Shown here one piece after another: positions 8,238 to 16,834 of a DNA stretch of 64,000 nucleotides. Source of the DNA: Streptomyces klenkii (GTDB taxonomy: Bacteria > Actinomycetota > Actinomycetes > Streptomycetales > Streptomycetaceae); the NCBI RefSeq assembly GCF_003626645.1, contig NZ_RBAM01000003.1:653143-717142 (forward strand), given 5' to 3'. The position numbers and the translations under genes are program-made. The notes under the pieces are model-generated. The model did no database searches, was not told where the DNA came from, and was given only the letters and a program-made list of their open reading frames with translations. Positions within the stretch are counted from its first letter, which is position 1. Every line of letters begins with the position of its first letter.

Positions 8238-11200
8238 TCCCAATATCCAATGATCGCTTCAGGAGGTATGTTCTGGTGAACAAGTACCTCTTGGTCACCC
8301 TTTGCATAGTAGTCAATCCTACCCTTGCCAGGGAATCCACCCGAGACATCCTCAACATGACCCGGCACCTTGGACAGGTCGATTGCAACGACGCCATTCC
8401 CCTTATTATATTTCCCCAAGGCGATTCCAGGGAGCTTCGTGGTCGAAATCCACGGACTACGCCTCTTACCTGCCACATGGGACAGGGGTGACACCTGATC
8501 AATCGGCACATCCGGAGCACGCGCTGTCAGGCCGAGCGCAGGATCCTCACCCTTAGCCAAAGATCTGAAGACAATTCCAGGAACCGCATCATCATTCGTA
8601 GGTATGCACGGCGCCAGCCCAAGGCGATCCGCCCATCGGAACGGGTTACGTACATAGGCGTGAGGATTGGGCGCCGGCACCAGCCCGAGCGGATCTACTG
8701 AGACATAGCAGGCTGTCTCTGGATCGTAGTAACGGAAAATGTTGTAGTGGAGGCCCGTTTCGGGGTCGTGGTACTGGCCCGGGAAGCGGAGGGGGCAGTC
8801 CGGGGTGCCTTCCGTCGTGGGGGCCGGGAGGGGCGTGCCCCAGAGGGTCGTGCGGTGTTGCCACGACAGTTCACCCGTCGGCGTGATCAGTTCCGTCGGG
8901 GTGCCGACCGCGTCCGTGATGACGGCGTGGAAGCGCGTGCCGAAGTCCCGTTCCGCTTCCTCCGCGAAGCCCTCGATCAGGGACTTGCCCGCTGACCTGG
9001 TCAAACGCGTGGAGTCCGTCTGCGTCAGGGGGCGGTGCGTGCCCGGGGCGTAGTCCCAGGTCAGCGTCCTGCCGTCAGCAGCCGTCTGCTCCGCCAGCCG
9101 CGTGCCGTCCCACGCGAAGAGCGTTTCGCCGTCACGCCCCTCGCAGCGCTTCGATATGCGGCGGCCCAGCGGGTCGTACACGTACTGCCACCGCTCCCCC
9201 TCCGGCGTCACCGCCTCCCTCAGGCGGTCCTCCGCGTCCCACGTGTACGTCCAGACCCGCGTCCGGCCGTTGAGGAGCTTGCGCGCCTTGCGAACAAGGC
9301 GGCCCTGCGCGTCGTGTTCGTAGGTCGTGCGGCCCGCGCGGCGGATCAGCGTGCCCTCGAACTCGCGCTGCCCGGGGGCCGAATGGTCAGGGGCGGTAGC
9401 GCTCGTGACGTTGCCCGCGCCGTCGTAGGCGTACCGCTCGGTCCAGCCGTGCGCCCGGACCGTCGTCACGCGGCCCGTCGGGTCCAGGGCGAAGCGGCGC
9501 GTGCCGGAGGTGAGTTCGCGGATCTCGCGGAGGTAGCCGTCCTCGCGGTACGCGTACTCGCGGTGTTGCAGGAGGCGTTCCGCGCCCCGTACGACCTGGG
9601 TGGTCAAGCGGTCCGCGGCATCCCACTCCTGCGTGAGCACCGCGCCCTCGCCGCCCAGCCGACGCTCCGTCTCCCGCCCCGCCGCGTCGTACGCGAACGT
9701 CAGCCCGCCCGCGTCGCCGACCAGCTCCGTCGGCCGGCCCGCCGCGTCGTACGTCCACTCCGACGCCAGCCCGGACGGGGTCTCGCGCCGCACCCGCCGG
9801 CCCAGCGCGTCGTACGCGTAGCTCGTCGCCCTGCCGTTCACCGACTCTGACAGCACGCGGCCGAGCACGTCCCGCTCGTATACGACCTCCGCGTCGGCGT
9901 TCACCGCGCGGATGAGGTTGCCCGCGGCGTCGTAAGCGAACGTCGTGACCGCCTCGGCGTCATCCGCCCGCTGCTCCGTCGCCCGGCCCAGTGCGTCGCG
10001 GGTGAAGTGCAGCGTCTCGCCCGCGCCGTTCGTGCGGGAGGCCAGCCCGCCCGCCGCGTCGTGCGCGTACGTCAGCGTGCGGTCGTTGAAGTCCGTCTCG
10101 GACGTCAGCCGGCCCGCCGCGTCGTAGGCGTACGACCAGGTCAGGCCCTGCGGGTTCGTCACTCCCGTCAGGCGCAGTTCGGTGTCGTACGTGAACGCGT
10201 ACGTCGTGCCGTCCGGGTCCGTGCGGGACGTCGGGAGGTCGAAGTGCCCGGCCTCGTGGCGGGTGATGTTCCCCGCCGTGTCCGTGTGCGTGACGAGGTT
10301 CCCCTCGCCGTCCCACGCCCAGGTCTCGCTCGTCCCGTCCGGGTACTCGCGCCGGGACGGCCTGCCCTCCGTCGTCCACGTCGTGCGGGTGGCCCGGCCC
10401 AGCGGATCAACCGCCTCCACGATGCGGCCGAACACGTCCCGGCGGACGGTCGTCCGGTGCCCAAGAGCGTCGGTGATCGCGACCGGGAGCCCCGCCGCGT
10501 CACACTCAACCCGCGAGACGTTGCCGAGCGCGTCGGTCACCGCGGCGAGGCGGCCCTGGTCGTCGTGGGTGTAGCGGGTCTCCGCGCCCGCCGGGTCCGT
10601 CGTCGCAACGAGGTTGCCTCGGTCGTCGTACGCGTGCAGCCACCGCCCGCCGCCCGGCTCCGTGACCTCCACCGGCCTGCACAGGTCGTTGTAGAGCGCT
10701 TCGCCCGACGAGCCGTCCGGCAGAACCACCTTCGCCAGGTTGCCCTGCTCGTCGTACGCGTAGCGGGTCGTCCGGCCCAGCGGGTCGGTCACGGAGAGGC
10801 GGTCCGCGCCCCTCTCGTCCCACTTGGTCAGAGTCTTGTGGCCGAGCGGGTCGGTCTCCTCCGTGACCAGGGCGGCGGCGTTGTAGCGGTACGTGCGCTC
10901 GTTGCCGAGGGAGTCGGTGACCGTGGTCGTGCGGGTCTCGGGGTCGTACGCCAGCAAGCCCGAGAGAAAACCGTCACTCCCCTCCGTACGGACCACGCGG
11001 CCGGACGCGTCGTACGTGTAGCCGTACGACGTGTCGTTGCGGTCGGTCCAGGAGGTTATTCGGCCTTCGGCGTCGTACGTGAAGCGCAGGGGCTTGCCGC
11101 TGGAGTTGGTGACCTCCGTGAGGTTGCCCGCGTCGTCGTAGCCGTAGCGGATGAGGGTCGTGCCGCGGCCGGGGGCGGTCGGCGGCTCGTACGGGGACGG

Positions 11201-12547
11201 GGGCTCGTCGAGGAGGCGCAGGGCCGTGACGCGCGCGCCCGCCTCCCCAATGATGTCCGTCTCGACGGCCACGTAGGAGCCGCCGGAGTGGCGGATCGCG
11301 GTCGGCGTGCCGGTGGCCGTGCGCTCGAAGTCGATGCGGGCGCCGTTGCGGTCCTCCATGCTCTCCAGCGGCAGCTGGAGGATGCCCGGCTCCTCGGTCG
11401 GGACCAGGCCGCCGAAGGTGCGGGTGATGCCCGTCTGCGGGTCGGCGATGGTCATGACGCCGCCGGGCCTGCCGTCCCAGGTCAGGGGCCGGCGCGGGCC
11501 CTTGACCGGGAGGACCGGCTCCCCGGGTACGGGCACGGGGTAGACGAGGCGCATGCCGTCCGCGGCCGCGTAGACGACGCCGTCGCCGTCGAGCTGGACC
11601 CGCTCGTCGAAGGTCGAGGCCCACGTCGGGCCGAACCAGGCGCCCGCCCGGTACGAGGAGACGTGGGTGCGCTCGACGACGAGGGGCAGGGAACCGGGGA
11701 GGGTGACGTCCGTCGCCGGGAGGAGCATGGCGCCGGTCGCGACGTCGATGGGGTCGAGGGCGCATTCGACGTTGGAGGGGAGACGGGCAGCCGGGGAGAG
11801 TTCGCTGCCCATAGGGCGAACGCCCTTGAAGAGGTTGCGGAAGCCGCCAGCGGCACCGGCGTTCTTGGCGAGGCTGCCGAAGCCGCCGAACAGGCCGCCG
11901 TAAATCATGCCGTCCCTGGCCGAGTCACTCGCCTCGGTCAGGTTGAACCCGTCCTGCCGCCCCTGCGCGATCCTGATCGGCTGGGCGACCGCCAGGTTGA
12001 CCGTGACAGACTCCAGGCCACCGAGCGCCGCCGAGGCCAGCGTCACGGTCGCCACTTCGGCCACGGTCATGGACACGGTGACGCCGAGCGCGGCGCCCGC
12101 CTCCACGATCGCCGCCGCCGCGGTACCGGCGGGGCCGGCGAGAGCGCCGCCGGTCAACAGGGCGACCCCGACAGCAGCTCCCAGGACGGCGACGTCCTCA
12201 ATGATCTTGTCCCAGAGCTGGTCCATCGCCTTGTCGACCGCTTCGGCGAGCTTCTCCAGCCCATCCGCCATCTTCTCGGCCGACACGGCGAGGTCGTGCA
12301 GCCAGCCGTCCTGCGAGCCCTTGGCGTAGCGGTGCCAGAAGACCTCGAAGGCCTCGATCGCCTCACCCTTGTTGTTGTGGATGAGGGAGGTGGCCTGGTT
12401 GTTGACCGGGGTACGGACCTCCTTGACCTCGCCCGCGAACGTACGCCATGCCTTGGCGGCCTTACGGAGCTTGTCGGCATCGCCGTCGGGCCAGTACAGG
12501 CCCATGTACTCGACGAGGAAGTGCTGGATCTTGTGCTTGACGCTCAC
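8234..12547 (-). CDS. Rhs-repeat polymorphic toxin with N-terminal WXG100/CpnT-like region and C-terminal ADP-ribosyltransferase-like tip
   Basis: 1437 residues from GTG 12547. Residues 1-110 are helical, like the ESX-type N-terminal part of CpnT and related toxins. About 115-190 is hydrophobic and Ala/Gly-rich. A DUF6531-type entry to the Rhs shell begins near 260 (DPIDVATGAMLLPATDV). About 450-1290 is a long series of YD/Rhs repeats. The shell closes with RYYDPETACYVSVDPLGL and NPFRWADRLGL. The ~126-residue tip follows: VFRSLAKGEDP, a WISTTK turn and QEVLV, an order that resembles the R-S-E layout of ADP-ribosyltransferases. Rhs shells enclose and release such tips into target cells. The start overlaps the WXG100 gene stop (GTGA), and the stop overlaps the immunity start (ATGA). 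Toxin class is confident; tip activity is tentative. Confidence 0.9.
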   Translation of the reverse strand: MSVKHKIQHFLVEYMGLYWPDGDADKLRKAAKAWRTFAGEVKEVRTPVNNQATSLIHNNKGEAIEAFEVFWHRYAKGSQDGWLHDLAVSAEKMADGLEKLAEAVDKAMDQLWDKIIEDVAVLGAAVGVALLTGGALAGPAGTAAAAIVEAGAALGVTVSMTVAEVATVTLASAALGGLESVTVNLAVAQPIRIAQGRQDGFNLTEASDSARDGMIYGGLFGGFGSLAKNAGAAGGFRNLFKGVRPMGSELSPAARLPSNVECALDPIDVATGAMLLPATDVTLPGSLPLVVERTHVSSYRAGAWFGPTWASTFDERVQLDGDGVVYAAADGMRLVYPVPVPGEPVLPVKGPRRPLTWDGRPGGVMTIADPQTGITRTFGGLVPTEEPGILQLPLESMEDRNGARIDFERTATGTPTAIRHSGGSYVAVETDIIGEAGARVTALRLLDEPPSPYEPPTAPGRGTTLIRYGYDDAGNLTEVTNSSGKPLRFTYDAEGRITSWTDRNDTSYGYTYDASGRVVRTEGSDGFLSGLLAYDPETRTTTVTDSLGNERTYRYNAAALVTEETDPLGHKTLTKWDERGADRLSVTDPLGRTTRYAYDEQGNLAKVVLPDGSSGEALYNDLCRPVEVTEPGGGRWLHAYDDRGNLVATTDPAGAETRYTHDDQGRLAAVTDALGNVSRVECDAAGLPVAITDALGHRTTVRRDVFGRIVEAVDPLGRATRTTWTTEGRPSRREYPDGTSETWAWDGEGNLVTHTDTAGNITRHEAGHFDLPTSRTDPDGTTYAFTYDTELRLTGVTNPQGLTWSYAYDAAGRLTSETDFNDRTLTYAHDAAGGLASRTNGAGETLHFTRDALGRATEQRADDAEAVTTFAYDAAGNLIRAVNADAEVVYERDVLGRVLSESVNGRATSYAYDALGRRVRRETPSGLASEWTYDAAGRPTELVGDAGGLTFAYDAAGRETERRLGGEGAVLTQEWDAADRLTTQVVRGAERLLQHREYAYREDGYLREIRELTSGTRRFALDPTGRVTTVRAHGWTERYAYDGAGNVTSATAPDHSAPGQREFEGTLIRRAGRTTYEHDAQGRLVRKARKLLNGRTRVWTYTWDAEDRLREAVTPEGERWQYVYDPLGRRISKRCEGRDGETLFAWDGTRLAEQTAADGRTLTWDYAPGTHRPLTQTDSTRLTRSAGKSLIEGFAEEAERDFGTRFHAVITDAVGTPTELITPTGELSWQHRTTLWGTPLPAPTTEGTPDCPLRFPGQYHDPETGLHYNIFRYYDPETACYVSVDPLGLVPAPNPHAYVRNPFRWADRLGLAPCIPTNDDAVPGIVFRSLAKGEDPALGLTARAPDVPIDQVSPLSHVAGKRRSPWISTTKLPGIALGKYNKGNGVVAIDLSKVPGHVEDVSGGFPGKGRIDYYAKGDQEVLVHQNIPPEAIIGYWE

Positions 12548-12942
12548 TTGCCGCTACCGCTATCGCCGCCGCTGCCGCTGCCCTGAGCACCCTTGGCGCC
12601 CTTCTTCGAGAACATCGCAGCGATCAGCTTGTCGTTCTCGATGTGGCCGTCGGACATGTCGACCATCGCCTCGTGAATGCTCGCGAGGCCGGCGACGAAG
12701 ATCTTCGTGGCGTGCTCGATCTTCTCGCGTGCGGGCTTGTACGACTCGCCGAACGTCTTTCCCTGCTCGTCCGCGCCCCACGGCGAACCGAGGCCGTCGA
12801 GAGTGTCGGTCAGCGCCGTCAGCGCGTCGCGCAGCTTGCCGCTCTGCTCGCTGAAGGTCGGCGCCGCGGACTTCAGATCCGCGGTCTTGATGTCCAGGAT
12901 CTTGCCGTCGCCGCCACCGCCGCCGCCCGGGCTGTTGCCCAT
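12544..12942 (-). CDS. WXG100-like small helical protein, likely secretion partner of the Rhs toxin
   Basis: 132 residues from ATG 12942, with a GGGGGAGG ribosome-binding site. A Gly-rich start and tail flank a ~95-residue helical hairpin containing a SPWG turn at the centre, close to the WXG turn of ESX/type VII substrates. WXG100 proteins travel through the ESX machinery, commonly as dimers with longer toxin partners. The stop overlaps the GTG start of the Rhs gene, so the two are translationally coupled. No secretion ATPase (EccC) lies in the window, so export must rely on a system encoded elsewhere. Confidence 0.75.
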   Translation of the reverse strand: MGNSPGGGGGGDGKILDIKTADLKSAAPTFSEQSGKLRDALTALTDTLDGLGSPWGADEQGKTFGESYKPAREKIEHATKIFVAGLASIHEAMVDMSDGHIENDKLIAAMFSKKGAKGAQGSGSGGDSGSGK

Positions 12943-13124
12943 AGCCGCCTCCCCCGCCAGGTCGTACACCAACGTCACATGTTCGCATGCGCGTGCGGTG
13001 GACTGGTGTCTGACACGCAGTCCACCGGAGCGGCCAGGGGGAGGGGTGCGGGATGCGGGTGCAGGGAGCGGGATGCGGCGGCCGGGCTGCCGCACCCCGT
13101 GGCCCGGACGGCCCGCCGGCTCGG

Positions 13125-13727
13125 CTACACCCGGTTCCACGCCTCCCGGCCCTGCGCGGACGGGATGTGCGCCCGGAACTTGTTCTCCAGGTTCGCGCCC
13201 CGTACGACCCCGAACGTGTGGTACGTCAGCCCCCACTCGTCGATGGCCGAGCCGTCGGCGAACATGCACATGGAGTGCAGGTTGTCGCGGCTGACGCGAT
13301 CCCCCTCCCTGATCCATCCGCCGACGTCGAGCTTGCCCTCACCGAACTGCGAAGTCCCGCCCAGGTGGGCGCAGTACACCGCGGCCGGGTTGGCTCCTCC
13401 GGGAACGGGCGGCAGAGCGGGCTTACGGATGTAGGCCAGGGCGGCAAGGGTCGGCTTGTCCGCGGCGAGGGTGTCGGACGGAAGGATGATCTGCGTGTTG
13501 TCCTTCGCGTTCTGGAACCGGCAGAGCTCGCGAACCGTGCCCAGCGGGGTGAGGTTGAGCTGGTTGTCGTAGTACGCGCGGTAGTCGGCGGGCGTACCGC
13601 CCTTTTGGAGGCACCATGCCGCGGGCGTGACCGGCTTGGGCGCCGGCGCGGCCCCTGCCTGCGTGGCGGTCAGAAGCGCGGCGCCGGCGGTGAGGGCTAG
13701 GGCTGCTGCGGTGATCCGTGCTCGCAT
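13125..13727 (-). CDS. Secreted protein with a DUF333-like C-terminal region
   Basis: 200 residues from ATG 13727, with a GGGAGGA ribosome-binding site. Residues 1-27 form a signal peptide ending near AGAA. There are two Cys-containing halves. The second (NPAAVYCAHLGG ... CMFADGSAIDEW) resembles DUF333, a small cysteine-containing domain of secreted proteins. The first half (WCLQKGGTP ... LCRFQ) looks like a diverged copy of the same pattern. Four Cys could form two disulfides outside the cell. Function is unknown. It lies behind the toxin operon's promoter side but has its own upstream region. Confidence 0.75.
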   Translation of the reverse strand: MRARITAAALALTAGAALLTATQAGAAPAPKPVTPAAWCLQKGGTPADYRAYYDNQLNLTPLGTVRELCRFQNAKDNTQIILPSDTLAADKPTLAALAYIRKPALPPVPGGANPAAVYCAHLGGTSQFGEGKLDVGGWIREGDRVSRDNLHSMCMFADGSAIDEWGLTYHTFGVVRGANLENKFRAHIPSAQGREAWNRV

Positions 13728-13921
13728 TGCGTCCTCCCGGTTAGGTGTACGGGGTGAGTGACGGTACGAAGGAACGGCAGAACTGCGGAACGGTGGAAGC
13801 CTCGGGTGGGGAGGACCGGCCCGTCAATGCTTGCGAGCGCGAATCGGACGATTCAACTCCGCGTCGGAAGAGGCTTGACGGCGGGTGAGCGGCGGAGAGT
13901 GCGAGCCGGTCCGGAGTGCGG

Positions 13922-14371
13922 TCAGACCAGGCTCGGCATGAACCCGCCCCGGGCGGTGCCCGAGGCGAGCAAGCGGGCCCAGTCGAGCGCGGCGGGCAGA
14001 GGCAGGGGCAGGGACAGGTGGTCGAGGGAGAGGACGACCACGCCGCCGGCGCGCTCGGCGTCCGCGCACCAGTCGGCCATGTCGGCCGGCTCGGTGCTGT
14101 CGGTGCCGTTGGTGCCGTTGGTGCCGTTGGTGCTTCCGTCGATCACCGGTGCGGCGAAGGCGGGGATGAGGCCCCCGACGTCCCCGGGGCCGTCGACGAC
14201 GCAGAGGGTGAGCTTGGGGACGATGCTCCACCCTTCGCACAAGGGCACGGCTCCGGGGCCGGGTGCGGTCACGACCGGCAGGGCGTCATGAACGGAAGCA
14301 GAAGCGTCGGCCAGCAGGAGGACGGGGGTGGCACCCCGTACGAACAGGGTTTTCTCGGGATCCAGAAGCAC
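13922..14371 (-). CDS. Hypothetical protein
   Basis: 149 residues from GTG 14371. The N-terminal half alternates hydrophobic strands (PVLLLAD, LTLCVVDGPG), and the centre carries a run of NGT triplet repeats created by a 9-bp DNA repeat. The end is Leu/Pro-rich. There is no signal peptide and no family I recognise. The start is uncertain because the ribosome-binding site is weak. Codon use fits a real high-GC gene on this strand. Confidence 0.55.
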   Translation of the reverse strand: MLLDPEKTLFVRGATPVLLLADASASVHDALPVVTAPGPGAVPLCEGWSIVPKLTLCVVDGPGDVGGLIPAFAAPVIDGSTNGTNGTNGTDSTEPADMADWCADAERAGGVVVLSLDHLSLPLPLPAALDWARLLASGTARGGFMPSLV

Positions 14372-14504
14372 CGGGTCACTTTCGCAGGTCGGGGTCGTCC
14401 GGGAGTGGGTGGGGTGCGGGCCGTTCGCGACGACTCGCCGTCACGCCTGATCCCCTCTTTGCCGGCTGCCTCAGTGGCGACTTGCAGCATTGGCTGAAGC
14501 CGGC

Positions 14505-14775
14505 GTCAAGACAGGCTGGCAGCAGGGGGAGGGGTGGGGGGCGACGGTTGCTTGGACGGCTTGCGGGTGGGGTGGGTTGCTGGGCGCCGTACTCCTGCCG
14601 TCACGGATGGCACGTGCGTGAGGAGACCTTGCGCATGGGTCTGGGCTGAGGGGGAGGTCTCCTCACGCGCCCGCATCCGCGACGGCACGAGTACGGAGGC
14701 CAACCACCCACCGGGCGACGGACACCCGACACGGGCAAGCCCCCCACCCTCCCCCCGCTGCCAGCCTGTCTTGAC
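14505..14775. repeat. 271-bp near-palindromic inverted-repeat element (MITE-like)
   Basis: The outer arms pair closely: GTCAAGACAGGCTGGCAGC at 14505-14523 against its reverse complement at 14757-14775, continuing through G-rich/C-rich tracts. The inner arms are a perfect 14-bp match, GCGTGAGGAGACCT (14616-14629) with 14655-14668. Intermediate parts also pair imperfectly (for example GCCGTACTCCTGCCGTC with its counterpart near 14681-14697), so the whole element folds on itself around base 14640-14642. It encodes no convincing protein. No target-site duplication is evident at its edges. It occupies the space upstream of the gene at 13922-14371 and downstream of 14845-15165. Confidence 0.75.
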
Positions 14776-14844
14776 CCCCGCCCCCACTCCCGGCGGACGC
14801 CGGGCGCGGCGCGACCGCACCAGGCCCCTAGGCGCGTGGTGACC

Positions 14845-15165
14845 TCAGCGGTTCACCTCACCCTCGCCACCGCACGTCGTGCACGGCGCCTCGTGCTGCC
14901 AGCCGTCCTCGTCCTCCCACTCGATCTTTCCGCTTCCCTCGCACGAGGAGCACAACGGCATCGGTCCCGGCCCCTCATCCTGGTCGCACACGGCGTACAC
15001 GGCGTCCTCTTCCAAGAGGATCGCGTTCACCCCCGGCGGCGCGTTCTTGGTGATCCTGATCCGCAGACGGCCTTCCCACGCCCCGGCGACGACGCCCTCG
15101 ATCCCGTCGACCCAGCCCGAACCGCTCGTTTCGACACGGATCCTGTCGCCATCCCGGACAGCCAC
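14845..15165 (-). CDS. Small protein with two CxxC motifs (possible zinc binding)
   Basis: 106 residues from GTG 15165, with GGGGAG upstream. The first half is a beta-rich region. The second half contains CSSCEGSG and CTTCGGEG, spaced like the CxxCxGxG zinc motifs of DnaJ-type proteins, so one zinc ion is plausible. It lies 28 bases behind the 63-residue Cys protein on the same strand. No function can be assigned. Confidence 0.65.
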   Translation of the reverse strand: MAVRDGDRIRVETSGSGWVDGIEGVVAGAWEGRLRIRITKNAPPGVNAILLEEDAVYAVCDQDEGPGPMPLCSSCEGSGKIEWEDEDGWQHEAPCTTCGGEGEVNR

Positions 15166-15193
15166 TGCCGATCACTCCCCTCGCCCGTTCCCG

Positions 15194-15385
15194 TCAGGGA
15201 ACCATGCTGGTGCTCCCGGACAGCGGCAAACAAGCCGCCCACTGCGGCAACTCCGGGACCAGCAGCGCGGCGTAGCCCATGAAACGGCGGGTTCCGCAGT
15301 GGTCACACCGCGCCGCGTCGCCCTCCCGCGTCCAGCCGCCCGCGTGCGTGCACCGCGCCATGAGGCGCCCCACCACGGTGGTCAT
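15194..15385 (-). CDS. 63-residue protein with Cys pair
   Basis: ATG 15385 overlaps the stop of the preceding GHKL-like gene (ATGA), so translation is probably coupled. An N-terminal Cys, followed by CDHCG about 15 residues on, could make a small zinc ribbon. The C-terminal half is hydrophobic with Trp and Pro. The family is not recognised. It is part of the three-gene minus-strand unit diverging from the XRE regulator. Confidence 0.6.
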   Translation of the reverse strand: MTTVVGRLMARCTHAGGWTREGDAARCDHCGTRRFMGYAALLVPELPQWAACLPLSGSTSMVP

Positions 15386-15834
15386 CCCGCCGCGCATTCC
15401 GGCAGCCAGTGCGTGTTGCGGAAGTGCCGGCGCAGGGCGATACCGGCGTGCACCGCGTCCTCGCCTCCGGCGCACCGGGCTTCGGCCTTCTGTAGCGCGA
15501 CCTCCAGCGCTACGCACGTTTCGCAGCCGATCGGGATCGCGGACGAGGCGGCGTACGGTTCGGGCTCGGGCAGCTCCACGACGTGCCCGCCCACGGTCAT
15601 GCGCAGTCGGCCCCTCCCGTCGCCCTGCAACCTCAGCCGCAGCGTGTCCCCGCCGCGTACGGGTGCGCCCACGATGAGATCGGCCGCCAACGTCTGTGCG
15701 TCGTCGACCAGTTCCCCCATCCCGCGCTCGCGGAGGACGGCCCTCAGCATGGCCCTCGCGATGGCCGGCGCGCTCGGATCGCGCGGCAGTTCGAGAGCGT
15801 ACGTCCATGGCTGCGTTACGGATACGGTTGCCAT
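15382..15834 (-). CDS. Degenerate GHKL/anti-sigma-factor-kinase-like protein
   Basis: 150 residues from ATG 15834, with TGGAGG five bases upstream. Residues ~12-85 follow the pattern of HATPase_c_2 anti-sigma-factor kinases common in Streptomyces (ELPRDPSAPAIARAMLRAVL ... VDDAQTLAADLIV). The N-box Asn needed for Mg-ATP binding is replaced (DLIVGAPV instead of EL-TNA), and the later G boxes are absent. Instead there is a C-terminal region with Cys residues (GCETC). It is probably a non-catalytic partner-binding protein. Such proteins accompany WhiJ-type XRE/DUF397 pairs, which lie immediately across the divergent promoter region. The relation is inferred from pattern, not from a search. Confidence 0.6.
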   Translation of the reverse strand: MATVSVTQPWTYALELPRDPSAPAIARAMLRAVLRERGMGELVDDAQTLAADLIVGAPVRGGDTLRLRLQGDGRGRLRMTVGGHVVELPEPEPYAASSAIPIGCETCVALEVALQKAEARCAGGEDAVHAGIALRRHFRNTHWLPECAAG

Positions 15835-15974
15835 GCGTGCCTCCATTCGAGGTGGCCTGCATCACACCGTAGCGCGGGTCGGAGTAAGTTATTCACCCAT
15901 CACGGAGGAATAGCTTTCAGGCCACCCGCATGAGCGACGAGTGCTCGATTTGTTCGAAACGGGAGAGAGGGCGC

Positions 15975-16823
15975 ATGCCGAGAGAAAGATCAACTGGCCG
16001 CCAGCTTCGCCTCGGCAGCGAACTGCGCAAGCTCCGCGAGGCGGCCGGGGTGTCCTCGACAGACGCGGGTCGGCTCCTCGGGACCAGCCAGGCGCAGATC
16101 AGCAACATCGAAGCGGCTCGTGTGGGAGTGAGCCCGGAACGTGTGCGGGCGATGGCGAGGAACTACCACTGCACGGACCAAGCGCTCGTCGATGCGCTGG
16201 CGACTATGGCGGCAGAGCGGCACCGGGGCTGGTGGGAGGAGTACCGGGACGCGCTCCCCACCAGCCTGCTCGACCTCGCAGAGACCGAATACCACGCAGC
16301 CGCACTGCGAGTGACGCAGTGCCTCACCGTCCCCGGCCTACTACAGACCCCGGAGCACGCCCGCGCCGTCTTTCGCGAATTCGTCCCGGCACTCAAGCCG
16401 CACGAGGTGGAATACCGGGTCTCACACCGCATCAAACGGCAGCAGGTCCTCTTCCGCAGCGATCCGACTGCCTATACAGCCATCATTCACGAGGCAGCGC
16501 TGAGGATGCAGTTCGGCGGAGCAGAGACAGTCAAGGCCCAGTTGGCTCATCTCAGTGCCATGAGCGAGCACGACAACATCACCATCGTGGTGATCCCCTT
16601 TGACGGGACCTCTTTCCCAATCTCCGGCCACGGAGTTGACTACATGTACGGCCCGGTGGCCCCGCTTGACACCGTCCAGCTCGACAACGGTCACGGTGGC
16701 GACAGCATCGACTCGGCAGCACAGCTTGAGCGGTATCGCTTGATGCTGGACCGCATGGAGGGGACAGCACTCGGGGCCGAAGAGTCCCGCAACCTCATGC
16801 ACCGCATCTCACAAGCGATCTGA
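15975..16823 (+). CDS. WhiJ-like XRE regulator (HTH plus DUF5753-type domain)
   Basis: 282 residues from ATG 15975, with GGGAGAGAGG four bases upstream; a start at 15930 has no such site. Residues ~15-70 form an XRE/Cro helix-turn-helix (LRKLREAAGVSSTDAGRLLG, then SQAQISNIE). About 95-275 is the Scr1/DUF5753-type C-terminal domain (HRGWWEEYRD, EYHAAALRVTQ, VPGLLQTPEHARAV). These regulators pair with DUF397 proteins and influence development or secondary metabolism in Streptomyces. The DUF397 gene follows 11 bases later, and a degenerate GHKL gene diverges upstream. Confidence 0.9.
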   Translation: MPRERSTGRQLRLGSELRKLREAAGVSSTDAGRLLGTSQAQISNIEAARVGVSPERVRAMARNYHCTDQALVDALATMAAERHRGWWEEYRDALPTSLLDLAETEYHAAALRVTQCLTVPGLLQTPEHARAVFREFVPALKPHEVEYRVSHRIKRQQVLFRSDPTAYTAIIHEAALRMQFGGAETVKAQLAHLSAMSEHDNITIVVIPFDGTSFPISGHGVDYMYGPVAPLDTVQLDNGHGGDSIDSAAQLERYRLMLDRMEGTALGAEESRNLMHRISQAI

Positions 16824-16834
16824 AAGGTTCAAAG

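Noticed and set aside
8746..11250. Repeat array within the Rhs gene as a CRISPR-like structure
   Set aside because: The recurring GTCGTA-type bases reflect YD/Rhs protein repeats inside one coding frame; there are no constant repeats with unique spacers.
14506..14842. Protein-coding genes inside the 271-bp inverted repeat
   Set aside because: Open frames exist on both strands, but they are by-products of the palindromic sequence, with no ribosome-binding site or protein-like composition.
15930..15974. Earlier ATG at 15930 as start of the XRE regulator
   Set aside because: No ribosome-binding site precedes it, while ATG 15975 has GGGAGAGAGG at good spacing and fits the normal N terminus of the family.
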